A DNA stretch of 9,397 nt from Caldilineae bacterium. Lineage in GTDB: Bacteria; Chloroflexota; Anaerolineae; J102. The notes beneath the pieces were generated by a model that was given only the letters and a program-made list of their open reading frames with translations, did not search any database and was not told the origin of the DNA. The DNA lies in NCBI GenBank assembly GCA_003694905.1, contig RFJM01000004.1, forward strand, positions 1 through 9,397, in the 5' to 3' direction. How positions within the stretch are numbered: position 1 is the stretch's first letter; the number at the start of each line of letters is the position of its first letter. Both the position numbers and the translations under genes were made by a program. Positions 1 to 6,958 of this stretch are shown here, piece by piece.

Positions 1-1
1 C

Positions 2-886
2 CGTTCGGTACCCACCCCCACCCCGCTGCCCAGGCAACTGCGGGAAAAGCTGGATTTGCAGCGTCAGCTGCTGGTGGAGATAAACAGCGCTCTGGGCATG
101 TATGGTCGTGAGGATGTAGACAGACGCGAGATCGACAAGACGCTGCGCCGCCTGATCCCTACCGTCGAAGCCCTGACTCGCGACCTGCAGAACGCGGGCG
201 TAGAAGTTCCGAATCCCATCCTGCCGCCCACACCACCGGTCCAGGCTGAGGTCGAAGTCTTCGATATCGGCATGGTAACCGAAGACAAGGTGCAGATCCA
301 GGGCACCTACTATAGCCCCGGTGTTGTCGGTGCTCCGGGCATTCTCCTCTTACACATGCTGGGCGGCCAGCGCTCCGACTGGGAGGAGCTGGCGCGGGCA
401 TTGCAGGCCCAGGGATACGGAGTGCTGGCCATCGATCTGCGCGGGCATGGACAAAGCGGCGGTGAGCGCGACTACACCCGCATGATCCGTGATGCCAAGA
501 TCGGGGTCACCTATCTGCGTGCCCGTGAAGAGATCGACGATGGGCGTCTGGTGATCATGGGCGCCTCTATAGGCGCCAATATCGCCCTCAACTACGCTGC
601 CCGCGACCCCGCGATCGCGGCAGCCGTACTACTCAGCCCCGGCCTGGACTATCACGGGGTCACCACCGAAGAGGCCGTGCAGGAATACGGTGACCGGCCC
701 CTTCTCATCGTGGCCAGCGAAGAAGACGCCTACGCGGCCGAGAGCGCCCGCCGCCTCGCAACTCTGGCACCAAGCGTCGAGCTCATCATGTTGCAGGGAC
801 AGGGGCATGGTACCGGCATGTTGGGCAGAGAGAATGGTCTGGAGGAGCGTCTGTTCGGCTGGCTGGCGGAGGTAACGGCGAAGTAG
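2..886 (+). CDS. Alpha/beta hydrolase, probably exported (5' partial)
   Basis: This is the C-terminal part of a serine hydrolase of the alpha/beta-hydrolase fold. The frame is open to the window edge, so the start is outside. A TTG at 56 is possible, but the residues before it (PTPTPLP, then a charged helix) look like real coding sequence with a Thr-Pro linker, which suggests an exported or lipid-anchored protein. Counting from that TTG, the first 60 or so residues look helical. The hydrolase core then follows: HMLGG at about 100 (oxyanion region), DLRGHGQS at about 125, nucleophile elbow GASIGA with Ser171, acid Asp224 in SEEDAY and His251 in GQGHGTG. The complete triad in the right order makes the fold firm. 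The substrate (ester, lipid, peptide) cannot be told; the family includes dienelactone-hydrolase-like and lysophospholipase-like enzymes. It ends with TAG about 110 bp before radA and appears to be a separate gene. Confidence 0.85.
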   Translation, partial: RSVPTPTPLPRQLREKLDLQRQLLVEINSALGMYGREDVDRREIDKTLRRLIPTVEALTRDLQNAGVEVPNPILPPTPPVQAEVEVFDIGMVTEDKVQIQGTYYSPGVVGAPGILLLHMLGGQRSDWEELARALQAQGYGVLAIDLRGHGQSGGERDYTRMIRDAKIGVTYLRAREEIDDGRLVIMGASIGANIALNYAARDPAIAAAVLLSPGLDYHGVTTEEAVQEYGDRPLLIVASEEDAYAAESARRLATLAPSVELIMLQGQGHGTGMLGRENGLEERLFGWLAEVTAK

Positions 887-905
887 CCCGGCGCGCGGCG
901 ACGTC

Positions 906-935
906 TTGCCCAACCCCGCGCGGGTCGAGTAGAAT
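906..935 (+). promoter_or_regulatory. Candidate sigma70-type promoter of radA
   Basis: TTGCCC (906-911), an 18-nt spacer and TAGAAT (930-935) resemble a housekeeping promoter, about 60 nt before the radA ATG. The spacer contains a perfect 10-bp palindrome, CCCGCGCGGG (915-924), which could be an operator or just GC-rich chance. No clear Shine-Dalgarno sequence lies before the radA start. Called from sequence only. Confidence 0.4.
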
Positions 936-995
936 GGTCGCGCCGGCACTTCATGCTCGGGTGGCCTGTTGCCACCGCCGGTCCCCTTTCTGATT

Positions 996-2372
996 ATGGC
1001 AGCCAAAGTTCGCACCCAATTCGTCTGTAAGGAATGCGGTCATACCCAGGCCAAGTGGGCAGGCAAATGCCCCCGCTGCGGCGAGTGGAATACCTTCGTG
1101 GAACACCGCGAGAGTAAGGACCGCTCGGTGACGCGTTCGGTTTTTCCCGGCCAGGGTCAGGCGGAGCCTGTGGCGCTGTCGCAGGCATCCGGCGAGCACA
1201 GCGCCCGTATCCCGGTCAAGATGGAGGAACTGGCGCGGGTGCTGGGCGGAGGTATCGTGCCGGGAGGCGGGGTGCTCATCAGTGGCGATCCGGGTATCGG
1301 CAAAAGCACCCTGCTGATCCAGATGGCCGCGGCGGTGGCGGACAGCAATCGGCCCGTGCTCTACGTCAGCGGTGAGGAATCCACGCATCAGATCAAGCAG
1401 CGGGCCGAGCGACTGGGCATCTCGTCGGACTATCTCTTCCTGCTGGCGGATGTAAACTTGCAGAATATCCTGCGCCAGGTTGAGAAGCTGCAGCCGGGCC
1501 TGGTGATCATAGACTCGATTCAGGCAGTATATCTGGACGAGTTACCCAGCAGCGCCGGCAGTGTGACCCAGGTCCGCGAGTGCGCCGCTTTGCTCCTACG
1601 CATGGCCAAGGCCGAGAACATCCCTCTGTTCCTGGTGGGGCACGTGACCAAGGAGGGTTCTATCGCCGGGCCGCGTATCCTCGAGCACATGGTGGATACT
1701 GTGCTCTATCTAGAGGGCGACCGCTTCCATAGTTACCGCCTGCTGCGCTCGGTCAAGAATCGGTTCGGGTCCACCAATGAAGTGGGGGTGTTCGAGATGG
1801 CGGCTCAGGGTCTGGTGGAGGTGCGGAATCCCTCGGAAGTGTTTCTGGCCGAGCGGCTGCCCAATGCTTCGGGCAGCGCAATAGCCGTACCCATGGAAGG
1901 GACGAGGCCCCTGCTGGTCGAGGTGCAGGCCCTGGCATCGACCACCCCCTTTCCCCAGCCGCGACGCACGGCTAATGGCGTCGATTTCAATCGCCTGCTG
2001 CTGATTACGGCCGTGCTATCCAAACGGGTCGGCCTCAGGCTGTCGGATCAGGACATCTTTGTAAACGTAGTCGGCGGGTTGAAGGTCTCGGAACCGGCCA
2101 GTGACCTGGCCGTTGCCCTGGCCATCGCGTCCAGTGTGCGGAACAAGCCCATCCTTGCCGATCTGGTGGCGATTGGCGAAGTCGGGCTGAGCGGAGAGCT
2201 GCGCTCGGTGAGTCAGTTGGCCCGGCGCCTGGGCGAGGCGCGCAAGCTGGGTTTTGCCAGGGCCATCATCCCTCGCAGTGTGCGCCGCGGTCCCGATCCC
2301 CTGCCTGAGGACATAGAACTTATCCGGGTCCGTTCGCTGGCACAGGCCATTGAGGCGGCCTTTGTGCGTTGA
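996..2372 (+). CDS. radA: DNA repair protein RadA (RecA-like / Lon-like ATPase)
   Basis: RadA is a cytoplasmic, RecA-related ATPase that helps branch migration and processing of recombination intermediates. All landmarks are present (numbering from ATG 996, 458 residues, normal for the family). They are a four-cysteine zinc finger with Cys11, Cys14, Cys25 and Cys28; Walker A GDPGIGKST (97-105, Lys103); Walker B LVIID ending at Asp173; the RadA-specific KNRFG motif (254-258); and a C-terminal Lon-protease-like domain, from about residue 300, ending near the stop. ATG 996 was chosen because it puts the zinc finger at the usual distance from the N-terminus. A TTG at 969 would add nine residues with no family support. 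There is no strong Shine-Dalgarno sequence. The gene appears monocistronic here, with its own candidate promoter and a convergent neighbour 18 bp after its TGA. Identification is certain. Confidence 0.97.
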   Translation: MAAKVRTQFVCKECGHTQAKWAGKCPRCGEWNTFVEHRESKDRSVTRSVFPGQGQAEPVALSQASGEHSARIPVKMEELARVLGGGIVPGGGVLISGDPGIGKSTLLIQMAAAVADSNRPVLYVSGEESTHQIKQRAERLGISSDYLFLLADVNLQNILRQVEKLQPGLVIIDSIQAVYLDELPSSAGSVTQVRECAALLLRMAKAENIPLFLVGHVTKEGSIAGPRILEHMVDTVLYLEGDRFHSYRLLRSVKNRFGSTNEVGVFEMAAQGLVEVRNPSEVFLAERLPNASGSAIAVPMEGTRPLLVEVQALASTTPFPQPRRTANGVDFNRLLLITAVLSKRVGLRLSDQDIFVNVVGGLKVSEPASDLAVALAIASSVRNKPILADLVAIGEVGLSGELRSVSQLARRLGEARKLGFARAIIPRSVRRGPDPLPEDIELIRVRSLAQAIEAAFVR

Positions 2373-2390
2373 GCTGGCGACACAGAGCAC

Positions 2391-3758
2391 TCAGTCCAGG
2401 GGCAAGACACCGCCAGGCCGCGGAGGGCGGGGCAAGACGTAGTTGGCCCAGAGATCGTCGACCTGATAGCCGCGAGCCGCAAGCGCACGACGGTAGGATT
2501 CGCTCGTGGCGGGATGGAGCCTGCCACGACGATCGGGCAAGAAGGAGCGGTTGACCTCCTGCAAGGCGGCCAGGCCCAGACGTTGGACGAGCTGCTCGAC
2601 GACGAACGCGGAAAGCGCGTAGCCCCGAGCCTCGAGTTCCGCCTGCTCGCCACTGAGGATTCCACCTTCCCAGACCCAATCGGCAAGGGCCAGGCGTGGC
2701 GGCCGGGCAGGTGGATCTGCTTTTTCCAGCTCTGCTGTCATATCCAGCCTGCGCATGGTCTCGCGAGCGGCCCATTCGGCCCACCCCTCGTATAGCCAGC
2801 GGGCCGCGAAAGGCCGGGACCAGAGGTGCGCGGCTTCGTGGATGATGGTCTCAGGCCCCGCGCCCGGACGCACCAGGATCACATTCTCGCCTTCGAACAA
2901 GCCCTCGTAGCCGAGAGTGTCGGTGGTGGTGGACTGGCGGACCTGAAGCAGGCTGGGCCCACGGTAGGGGAAGCCCATGATCTCTTCCAGCATCGGTATG
3001 GCCCGAGTCAGTATCTCGACGACCTGCCGCGCCCATTCCTCTTCTCCCCGAAAGTACCGTATCCTCAGGCGCAGCTCCCTTCGGGCCAAGGGAATGGGCG
3101 GGGAAAGCAATTCGGCCCGGGCTGTGGGACGCACGGCATCCACAAAAAAGGCGTACGTACCGGTTTGCTTGAAGCTGGGGCATTGGACGTGCCAGTATTC
3201 CGTCTCGCGAGTCAGTTTGCAGCGGTCGTTGTCGATGCGTACATCGTAGGAGAGGGGGATTTCGGCCTCCACCTGGCCCTCATCGCCGGCAAGATAGGTG
3301 GGGAAGCGAGCGACGTTGGGACCGATGTAGTAGGGTGCCGAAAGGCCGCCGACCAGATCATAGGTGACGGTGAAATTCATGTGTTGGCCGTAAAAAAGGC
3401 GGCGTCCCAGACGAATCTGCAGCAGGTCATAGCCGATGTGTTCGCGGTTCACGGTCACTTTGAGCTCACGGCCATCTCCGCGCACAACCCGCACGCGCTG
3501 CACACCGGGCGCGACGGGAAGCCCCACTTCGTTGTAGAAGTAAACGGTACCTCGCTTTTTCTTGCGCGTCTGGGGATCCTGGTTGCTGAGCCGTACGTCG
3601 ATCCGTACCCTGACGATGCTCCCCTCCTCGAGCACGCGGTAGAGGGAACTGGTCTGCAGCAGAAGCGGGGGGCCCTCCTGAGCCCGCGCCTGACCGGCGG
3701 GGCGCAGAGCCAGTCCCACGATGAATAGCAGGCCGGCGAGGAGCAGCCGCTTGACCAT
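2391..3758 (-). CDS. Secreted metallopeptidase, MA-like (gluzincin) HEXXH family
   Basis: A 455-residue protein with a Sec signal peptide: positively charged MVKR, a hydrophobic stretch to about residue 18, and probable cleavage after Ala-Arg-Ala (24-26). Residues 30-220 look like beta-rich domains with no catalytic motif. The peptidase core carries HEAAH (307-311), so His307 and His311 would bind zinc and Glu308 would be the catalytic base. WLYEGWAEW follows (321-329), and Glu324 is the likely third ligand. The EG-x-A/E signature is typical of gluzincins such as peptidase-MA-like proteins. Only 12 residues separate His311 from Glu324, shorter than the classic 18 of M1 enzymes. The ATG lies 9 nt after the stop of the upstream secreted protein and no Shine-Dalgarno sequence is visible, so translation is probably coupled in one operon. 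The substrate is unknown; the neighbour suggests work at the cell surface. Metallopeptidase class is fairly sure, family assignment less so. Confidence 0.8.
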   Translation of the reverse strand: MVKRLLLAGLLFIVGLALRPAGQARAQEGPPLLLQTSSLYRVLEEGSIVRVRIDVRLSNQDPQTRKKKRGTVYFYNEVGLPVAPGVQRVRVVRGDGRELKVTVNREHIGYDLLQIRLGRRLFYGQHMNFTVTYDLVGGLSAPYYIGPNVARFPTYLAGDEGQVEAEIPLSYDVRIDNDRCKLTRETEYWHVQCPSFKQTGTYAFFVDAVRPTARAELLSPPIPLARRELRLRIRYFRGEEEWARQVVEILTRAIPMLEEIMGFPYRGPSLLQVRQSTTTDTLGYEGLFEGENVILVRPGAGPETIIHEAAHLWSRPFAARWLYEGWAEWAARETMRRLDMTAELEKADPPARPPRLALADWVWEGGILSGEQAELEARGYALSAFVVEQLVQRLGLAALQEVNRSFLPDRRGRLHPATSESYRRALAARGYQVDDLWANYVLPRPPRPGGVLPLD

Positions 3759-3767
3759 GGTCAGGGA

Positions 3768-6692
3768 TCAGTCTGATAGGCGGTAGTAGGGCAGCCACAG
3801 CCGTAGCGCGGGCAGGGCTGTGGGGGTCGGTGTCGGGGTGGGCGTTGGCGTGGTGGTGGGAACAGGCGTGAAGGTAGCCGTGGGAGTAGGGGAAGGTGTG
3901 CGCGTGGGAGTGGGCGTAGCGGTGGGCAAAGGCTGGTGGGCGAAGTAGACGCGGTGGATGTGATTGGCGCTGAGCAGTACCGCGATCTGACTGTCGGGCA
4001 GGGGCGCGCCCCAACCCTCAGGCCGGTCCTCGTAGAGGTAGTAGATCTCGTCGGCCGGCAGGTCATCGAAGCGGAAGTGGCCTGTGCTATCGGTGGCCTG
4101 CTGGCGGGTATCACCGGTAGCGGCGCGCTCGAGGGTGATGCGGACGCCACCGATGCCGGGCTCGTTGTCCAGGATCTGGTCGCCGTCCAGGTCATGAAAG
4201 ACCCAGCCCTCGATGCTGCCGGTGTTTGGGGTGGGTGTCGGTGTGGGCGTGACGGTAGGGGTGGGACTGGCAGTAGGGGTCAGGGTAGATGTGGGGGTAG
4301 GGCTGGGAGTCGGTGTCGGCGGCGCACCGTCGGGATAGTAGAGGATCTCCAGTGCCGGGCGGTAGTTGATCTGCGGATATTCGCTGGAGGCCAGTTCATA
4401 TCCGACGCGGTTGGCATAGGTACGCAGGAAGAGACCGTTGTTGGTCCAGGGTTGGGTGACCCAGCGCCGCACCAGGGGTGTGATGAATACGGAGGTCCAG
4501 GCGATGGGGTCGTTGGCCCCCATGACGACCGAGGTGTCCAGGGGGAGCCGGGGGTGATCGCCCGCGCCGTCGGCGCCGGGTTGATCCCAGGCGGTGGTGG
4601 CATCCGCGCGATACCAGGTGGCCTCGGTGGCTCGCCATGGCTTATAGACGTCGAAGGCGTTGAGATAGAGACGGGCCGCGTTAGAAGAGTAGATGGGTTT
4701 GAAGCTGAGCCTGGCGCTGAGGATGTAGCTCTGGGCGGGGATCTGCGAGACATCAAAGCGGATAAGGATGTTACACACGTCCTGATAGGCGGGATCACCC
4801 GTGGAGCGGATGGCGAGATACGGGTCGTTGTGGTGAGGCTCGTTGGCGACGTTAGGACTGCCGTTGCGATCGCAGATAGACCAGTTGCCGATCCAGGTAT
4901 CTTCGGCGCCGTTGTAGCCGGCCTCGCCGTTGCGCAGGCGTCTGTAGACGGGCGTGGGCAGAGGGGGAGGACCGCCCGGCGTGGGAGTAGGAGTGGGCGT
5001 GAGGGTGTGAACCGGCTGCGGAGTAGGCGTCGGTGCCACGCCGGACCGTATGACGCGGAAGCGGTGGAAGTAGGTATCGTCCCAGCCAACGCGCACGTAG
5101 AAATCAGAGCCGGGGTGGTCTCCTCCGCCGGGAAGCCGGTTGCCGAAGTAAGCATCGGGCAGGGTGAACGTCTTGGTCAGCCATTGGCCGCTGTCGCTCT
5201 TGCTGACGGTAGCAAGGGCTTTTTCGGGATTGTCCTGGGCATCGTAGTACAGGGTCCAGGTGCCCTGGCCCTCGTCGAGATAAACCACTTCGATGGTGAT
5301 GCTGTCCCGGTCGTTTTGATAGAGCCAGCGGTCCTCGACATCGAAGTAGAGCCGATCATTGCCGCCGGCCCTGTCGGTGCGGCGGGTGTACCAGCCCTCG
5401 GGAGCATCGGTCTTATCCCACTCTGCCACGCTGCGGCCACCCGGCACCTCATCGTTCTGGTAGAGCCAGAAATCGAAGTTGCCGTCCTGGGGGAACCAGC
5501 TGTTTTCGGGCCGGGGAGCCCGCAGCGCCACCCAAACCGAGTCGGTCTCTTCCAGTTCGATACCCAGGTAGGGTTCGCCGAACTCGAGGTAGGACTGGCG
5601 TTCGGGATCGGTCACCAGATCTTTGGAAAAGACGAAGTAGTCGGCATGTTTGTTGAGCCCGCTGTAGATGCACCAGAGTGTACGATGTCGATTCAAGCTG
5701 GTGTCCACGGGATCGCCGCAATATTGGGTGCCGTAGCTTTCCCAGGCAACCGGCACCTGCTCCCACCAGGTGAAGAAGGGGTCCCACTGTCCTGCCTTAT
5801 AGTAAGACTTGGTCGGATCGTCGACGATCACGCCGGGATCGTCGGGCTTCAAACCGTTGTGTTTGAGCCCAATGCCCAGGCCGGCGGCATAGTCGGTGAG
5901 GGCCTTGCGCTGGCGGATGGAATTGGATTCGGGGTTGTAGATGGGGGCGAACTGGTAGAGGAGGGGAGTTTTGGTGAAGGCGGTGGCGAAATCCCGCATG
6001 ACTTGCATGGAGTAGTCCAGCCATGCCTGCTCGCTGAGTCCGTCCTCTAGCAGGCACTGCCAGTCCCAGGTATCGGCGGGCTTGGCCTCACCGAAAATGC
6101 CGGTGCCCAGTTCGATCCAGGCGATGCGCGGATCGCCGTCGTAGCGCTCGGCGAAGCGCTGGATATATTCGCGATATTCGGCCTGAAAGGTGGGGTTCCA
6201 ATAGCGCGGGACGGGCCAGTTCATTTCGTCGCAGCGGACGACGGTCTCTTCGTGGCTCTGGATGAGCCAGCGGGGAATGACCGTCCCACCGCAGCAACGT
6301 CCGTCGTAGACCGAGAAGCCGATACCGGCCGGCTTGCCCAAACGTGCTTCTGCATTCAACCAGGCTTCTACGCCCGACCAATCGAAATAGTCGTCGTCCA
6401 GTTCGATGTCCTGCCAGCGGAAGGTCATGTTTCCGCCCGTCACCAGAGGATACTCGGCCGGATCCACATGTCCGTTGTCCAGGAAGACGTAGATGCCCGG
6501 ATAGGGGGCTTTGCCCCGGTCGGGAGTGGCGGTAGCCGGCGCTGAAAGCTGCGCATGATGGGCCGATTCGGCCTGTACCGGACCGGCCGCGCCCAAACCC
6601 AACAACCAGAGCGTAAGCAAGAGCAAGGTGGTGAGGAGGGGGAAGAGCAGCAGGCTATGCCTCTGCAAGGGTCGTGTGAGGTAAGAGGTCAT
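3768..6692 (-). CDS. Secreted modular glycoside-hydrolase-like protein with DNRLRE and SdrD_B domains
   Basis: A 974-residue exported protein. Residues 13-36 form a hydrophobic signal sequence or anchor, with possible cleavage near 40. Residues 64-380 resemble a glycoside-hydrolase TIM barrel of the GH-A/GH42 or DUF4832 kind: FRWQDIE (91-97) early, WIELGTG (Glu194, candidate acid/base) and VAWESYG (Glu318, candidate nucleophile). Residues 400-550 look like a beta-sandwich. A PT linker (553-582) leads to a DNRLRE-type domain (about 585-786; LIRFDVS, LNAFDVYKPW, WLPY-free core, Cys607 and Cys640). A second PT linker (791-823) leads to an SdrD_B/Cna_B-like domain (825-918; DLDGDQILDNE, a calcium-loop pattern). 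A third PT linker (921-960) leads to a short hydrophobic end (LRLWLPYYR). ATG 6692 was preferred over a TTG at 6773 because that TTG is the -35 box of the promoter. A weak GGAG lies 12 nt before the ATG. The enzyme class is inferred; the substrate is unknown. Confidence 0.82.
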   Translation of the reverse strand: MTSYLTRPLQRHSLLLFPLLTTLLLLTLWLLGLGAAGPVQAESAHHAQLSAPATATPDRGKAPYPGIYVFLDNGHVDPAEYPLVTGGNMTFRWQDIELDDDYFDWSGVEAWLNAEARLGKPAGIGFSVYDGRCCGGTVIPRWLIQSHEETVVRCDEMNWPVPRYWNPTFQAEYREYIQRFAERYDGDPRIAWIELGTGIFGEAKPADTWDWQCLLEDGLSEQAWLDYSMQVMRDFATAFTKTPLLYQFAPIYNPESNSIRQRKALTDYAAGLGIGLKHNGLKPDDPGVIVDDPTKSYYKAGQWDPFFTWWEQVPVAWESYGTQYCGDPVDTSLNRHRTLWCIYSGLNKHADYFVFSKDLVTDPERQSYLEFGEPYLGIELEETDSVWVALRAPRPENSWFPQDGNFDFWLYQNDEVPGGRSVAEWDKTDAPEGWYTRRTDRAGGNDRLYFDVEDRWLYQNDRDSITIEVVYLDEGQGTWTLYYDAQDNPEKALATVSKSDSGQWLTKTFTLPDAYFGNRLPGGGDHPGSDFYVRVGWDDTYFHRFRVIRSGVAPTPTPQPVHTLTPTPTPTPGGPPPLPTPVYRRLRNGEAGYNGAEDTWIGNWSICDRNGSPNVANEPHHNDPYLAIRSTGDPAYQDVCNILIRFDVSQIPAQSYILSARLSFKPIYSSNAARLYLNAFDVYKPWRATEATWYRADATTAWDQPGADGAGDHPRLPLDTSVVMGANDPIAWTSVFITPLVRRWVTQPWTNNGLFLRTYANRVGYELASSEYPQINYRPALEILYYPDGAPPTPTPSPTPTSTLTPTASPTPTVTPTPTPTPNTGSIEGWVFHDLDGDQILDNEPGIGGVRITLERAATGDTRQQATDSTGHFRFDDLPADEIYYLYEDRPEGWGAPLPDSQIAVLLSANHIHRVYFAHQPLPTATPTPTRTPSPTPTATFTPVPTTTPTPTPTPTPTALPALRLWLPYYRLSD
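3813..3932 (-). repeat. Low-complexity Thr-Pro repeat, third linker
   Basis: Degenerate repeats of ACN-CCN codons encode a 40-residue Thr/Pro-rich linker between the SdrD_B-like domain and the hydrophobic C-terminal end of the secreted protein. The plus strand is strongly G-rich (GGTGTGGGCGTG-like units). Such linkers are usually flexible and may be O-glycosylated. Copy number is expected to vary between strains. Confidence 0.85.
4224..4322 (-). repeat. Low-complexity Thr-Pro repeat, second linker
   Basis: Imperfect (T/S)-P codon repeats encode a 33-residue linker between the DNRLRE-type and SdrD_B-like domains. It has the same base composition and strand bias as the other two linkers, but its serine-containing units differ, so it is not an exact copy. 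Confidence 0.85.
4947..5036 (-). repeat. Low-complexity Thr-Pro repeat, first linker
   Basis: About 30 residues rich in PT pairs and prolines join the catalytic part and beta-sandwich to the DNRLRE-type domain. The composition changes abruptly at both ends, which marks the domain borders. Confidence 0.8.
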
Positions 6693-6744
6693 AAACAGAG
6701 ATGACTCCGGAGATGGGTGGGTCAAGCCGCACGCGCGGGAGCAG

Positions 6745-6773
6745 AGTGTAGCGGGAAGTGACCCGGGCGTCAA
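6745..6773 (-). promoter_or_regulatory. Sigma70-type promoter of the secreted-protein operon
   Basis: On the minus strand TTGACG (6773-6768), a 17-nt spacer and TACACT (6750-6745) make a near-consensus promoter with ideal spacing. Transcription would begin near 6738 and leave a leader of about 46 nt before ATG 6692. This also argues against translation starting at the TTG at 6773. It should drive both the modular secreted protein and the metallopeptidase. Confidence 0.65.
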
Positions 6774-6828
6774 GGCACGAGGTTGGTGAGAGGCAGAGCT
6801 TGGTTTGGGATGAACTGCATCTGCCGCG

Positions 6829-6862
6829 CCAACGAGATTGCGCGAATTTCGTGGGTCGTTGG
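6829..6862. promoter_or_regulatory. Operator-like inverted repeat over the ppdK promoter
   Basis: CCAACGA (6829-6835) is repeated in inverted form as TCGTTGG (6856-6862), with 20 nt between the arms. The right arm touches the -10 box and the left arm lies before the -35 region. A smaller inverted repeat CGAA-T-TTCG (6843-6851) sits near the centre. The position fits a repressor or activator site. No regulator gene is in the window to match it with. Confidence 0.35.
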
Positions 6863-6868
6863 TATAAT
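6838..6868 (+). promoter_or_regulatory. Extended -10 promoter of the ppdK leader
   Basis: TATAAT (6863-6868) is a perfect -10 box and is preceded by TG at the extended -10 position (6860-6861). A weak -35, TTGCGC (6838-6843), lies 19 nt upstream; that is a long spacer, but an extended -10 tolerates it. Transcription would start near 6875, about 190 nt before the ppdK ATG. It is divergent from the promoter at 6773-6745. Confidence 0.7.
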
Positions 6869-6883
6869 GTGTTCTTGTTTCAG

Positions 6884-6927
6884 GGTAACCCCCTGCCCTA
6901 TGACACAGATCATGGCGGGTCGTTACC
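6884..6927 (+). other. Long imperfect RNA hairpin in the ppdK leader
   Basis: GGTAAC (6884-6889) pairs with GTTACC (6922-6927), CCC (6891-6893) with GGG (6917-6919), GCC (6895-6897) with GGC (6914-6916) and ATGA (6900-6903) with TCAT (6910-6913), closing a CACAGA loop. That gives 16 pairs interrupted by one- to two-nucleotide bulges. It starts about 10 nt after the predicted transcription start. Confidence 0.6.
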
Positions 6928-6958
6928 GTTCACGGCATAATAAGGAGACGCCACGAAG

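Noticed and set aside
969..995. TTG 969 as radA start
   Set aside because: It would add nine Pro-rich residues not seen in RadA proteins. ATG 996 places the zinc finger correctly.
2826..3728. A 300-codon open frame on the plus strand
   Set aside because: It is opposite the metallopeptidase gene, which has a signal peptide and an HEXXH motif. No ribosome-binding site or domain supports the antisense frame.
3813..5036. CRISPR-like or tandem satellite repeat
   Set aside because: The repeats are short, degenerate, in frame and explained by Thr-Pro linker codons. There are no regular spacers.
3936..6050. A 704-codon open frame on the plus strand
   Set aside because: It is antisense to the modular secreted protein, whose domains, signal sequence and promoter are all convincing. 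The antisense product is Gly/Val-rich with no recognisable domain, a usual effect of GC-rich codon bias.
6693..6773. TTG 6773 as start of the large secreted protein
   Set aside because: The TTG is part of the -35 box TTGACG of the likely promoter, so it would not be transcribed. ATG 6692 gives a normal signal sequence.
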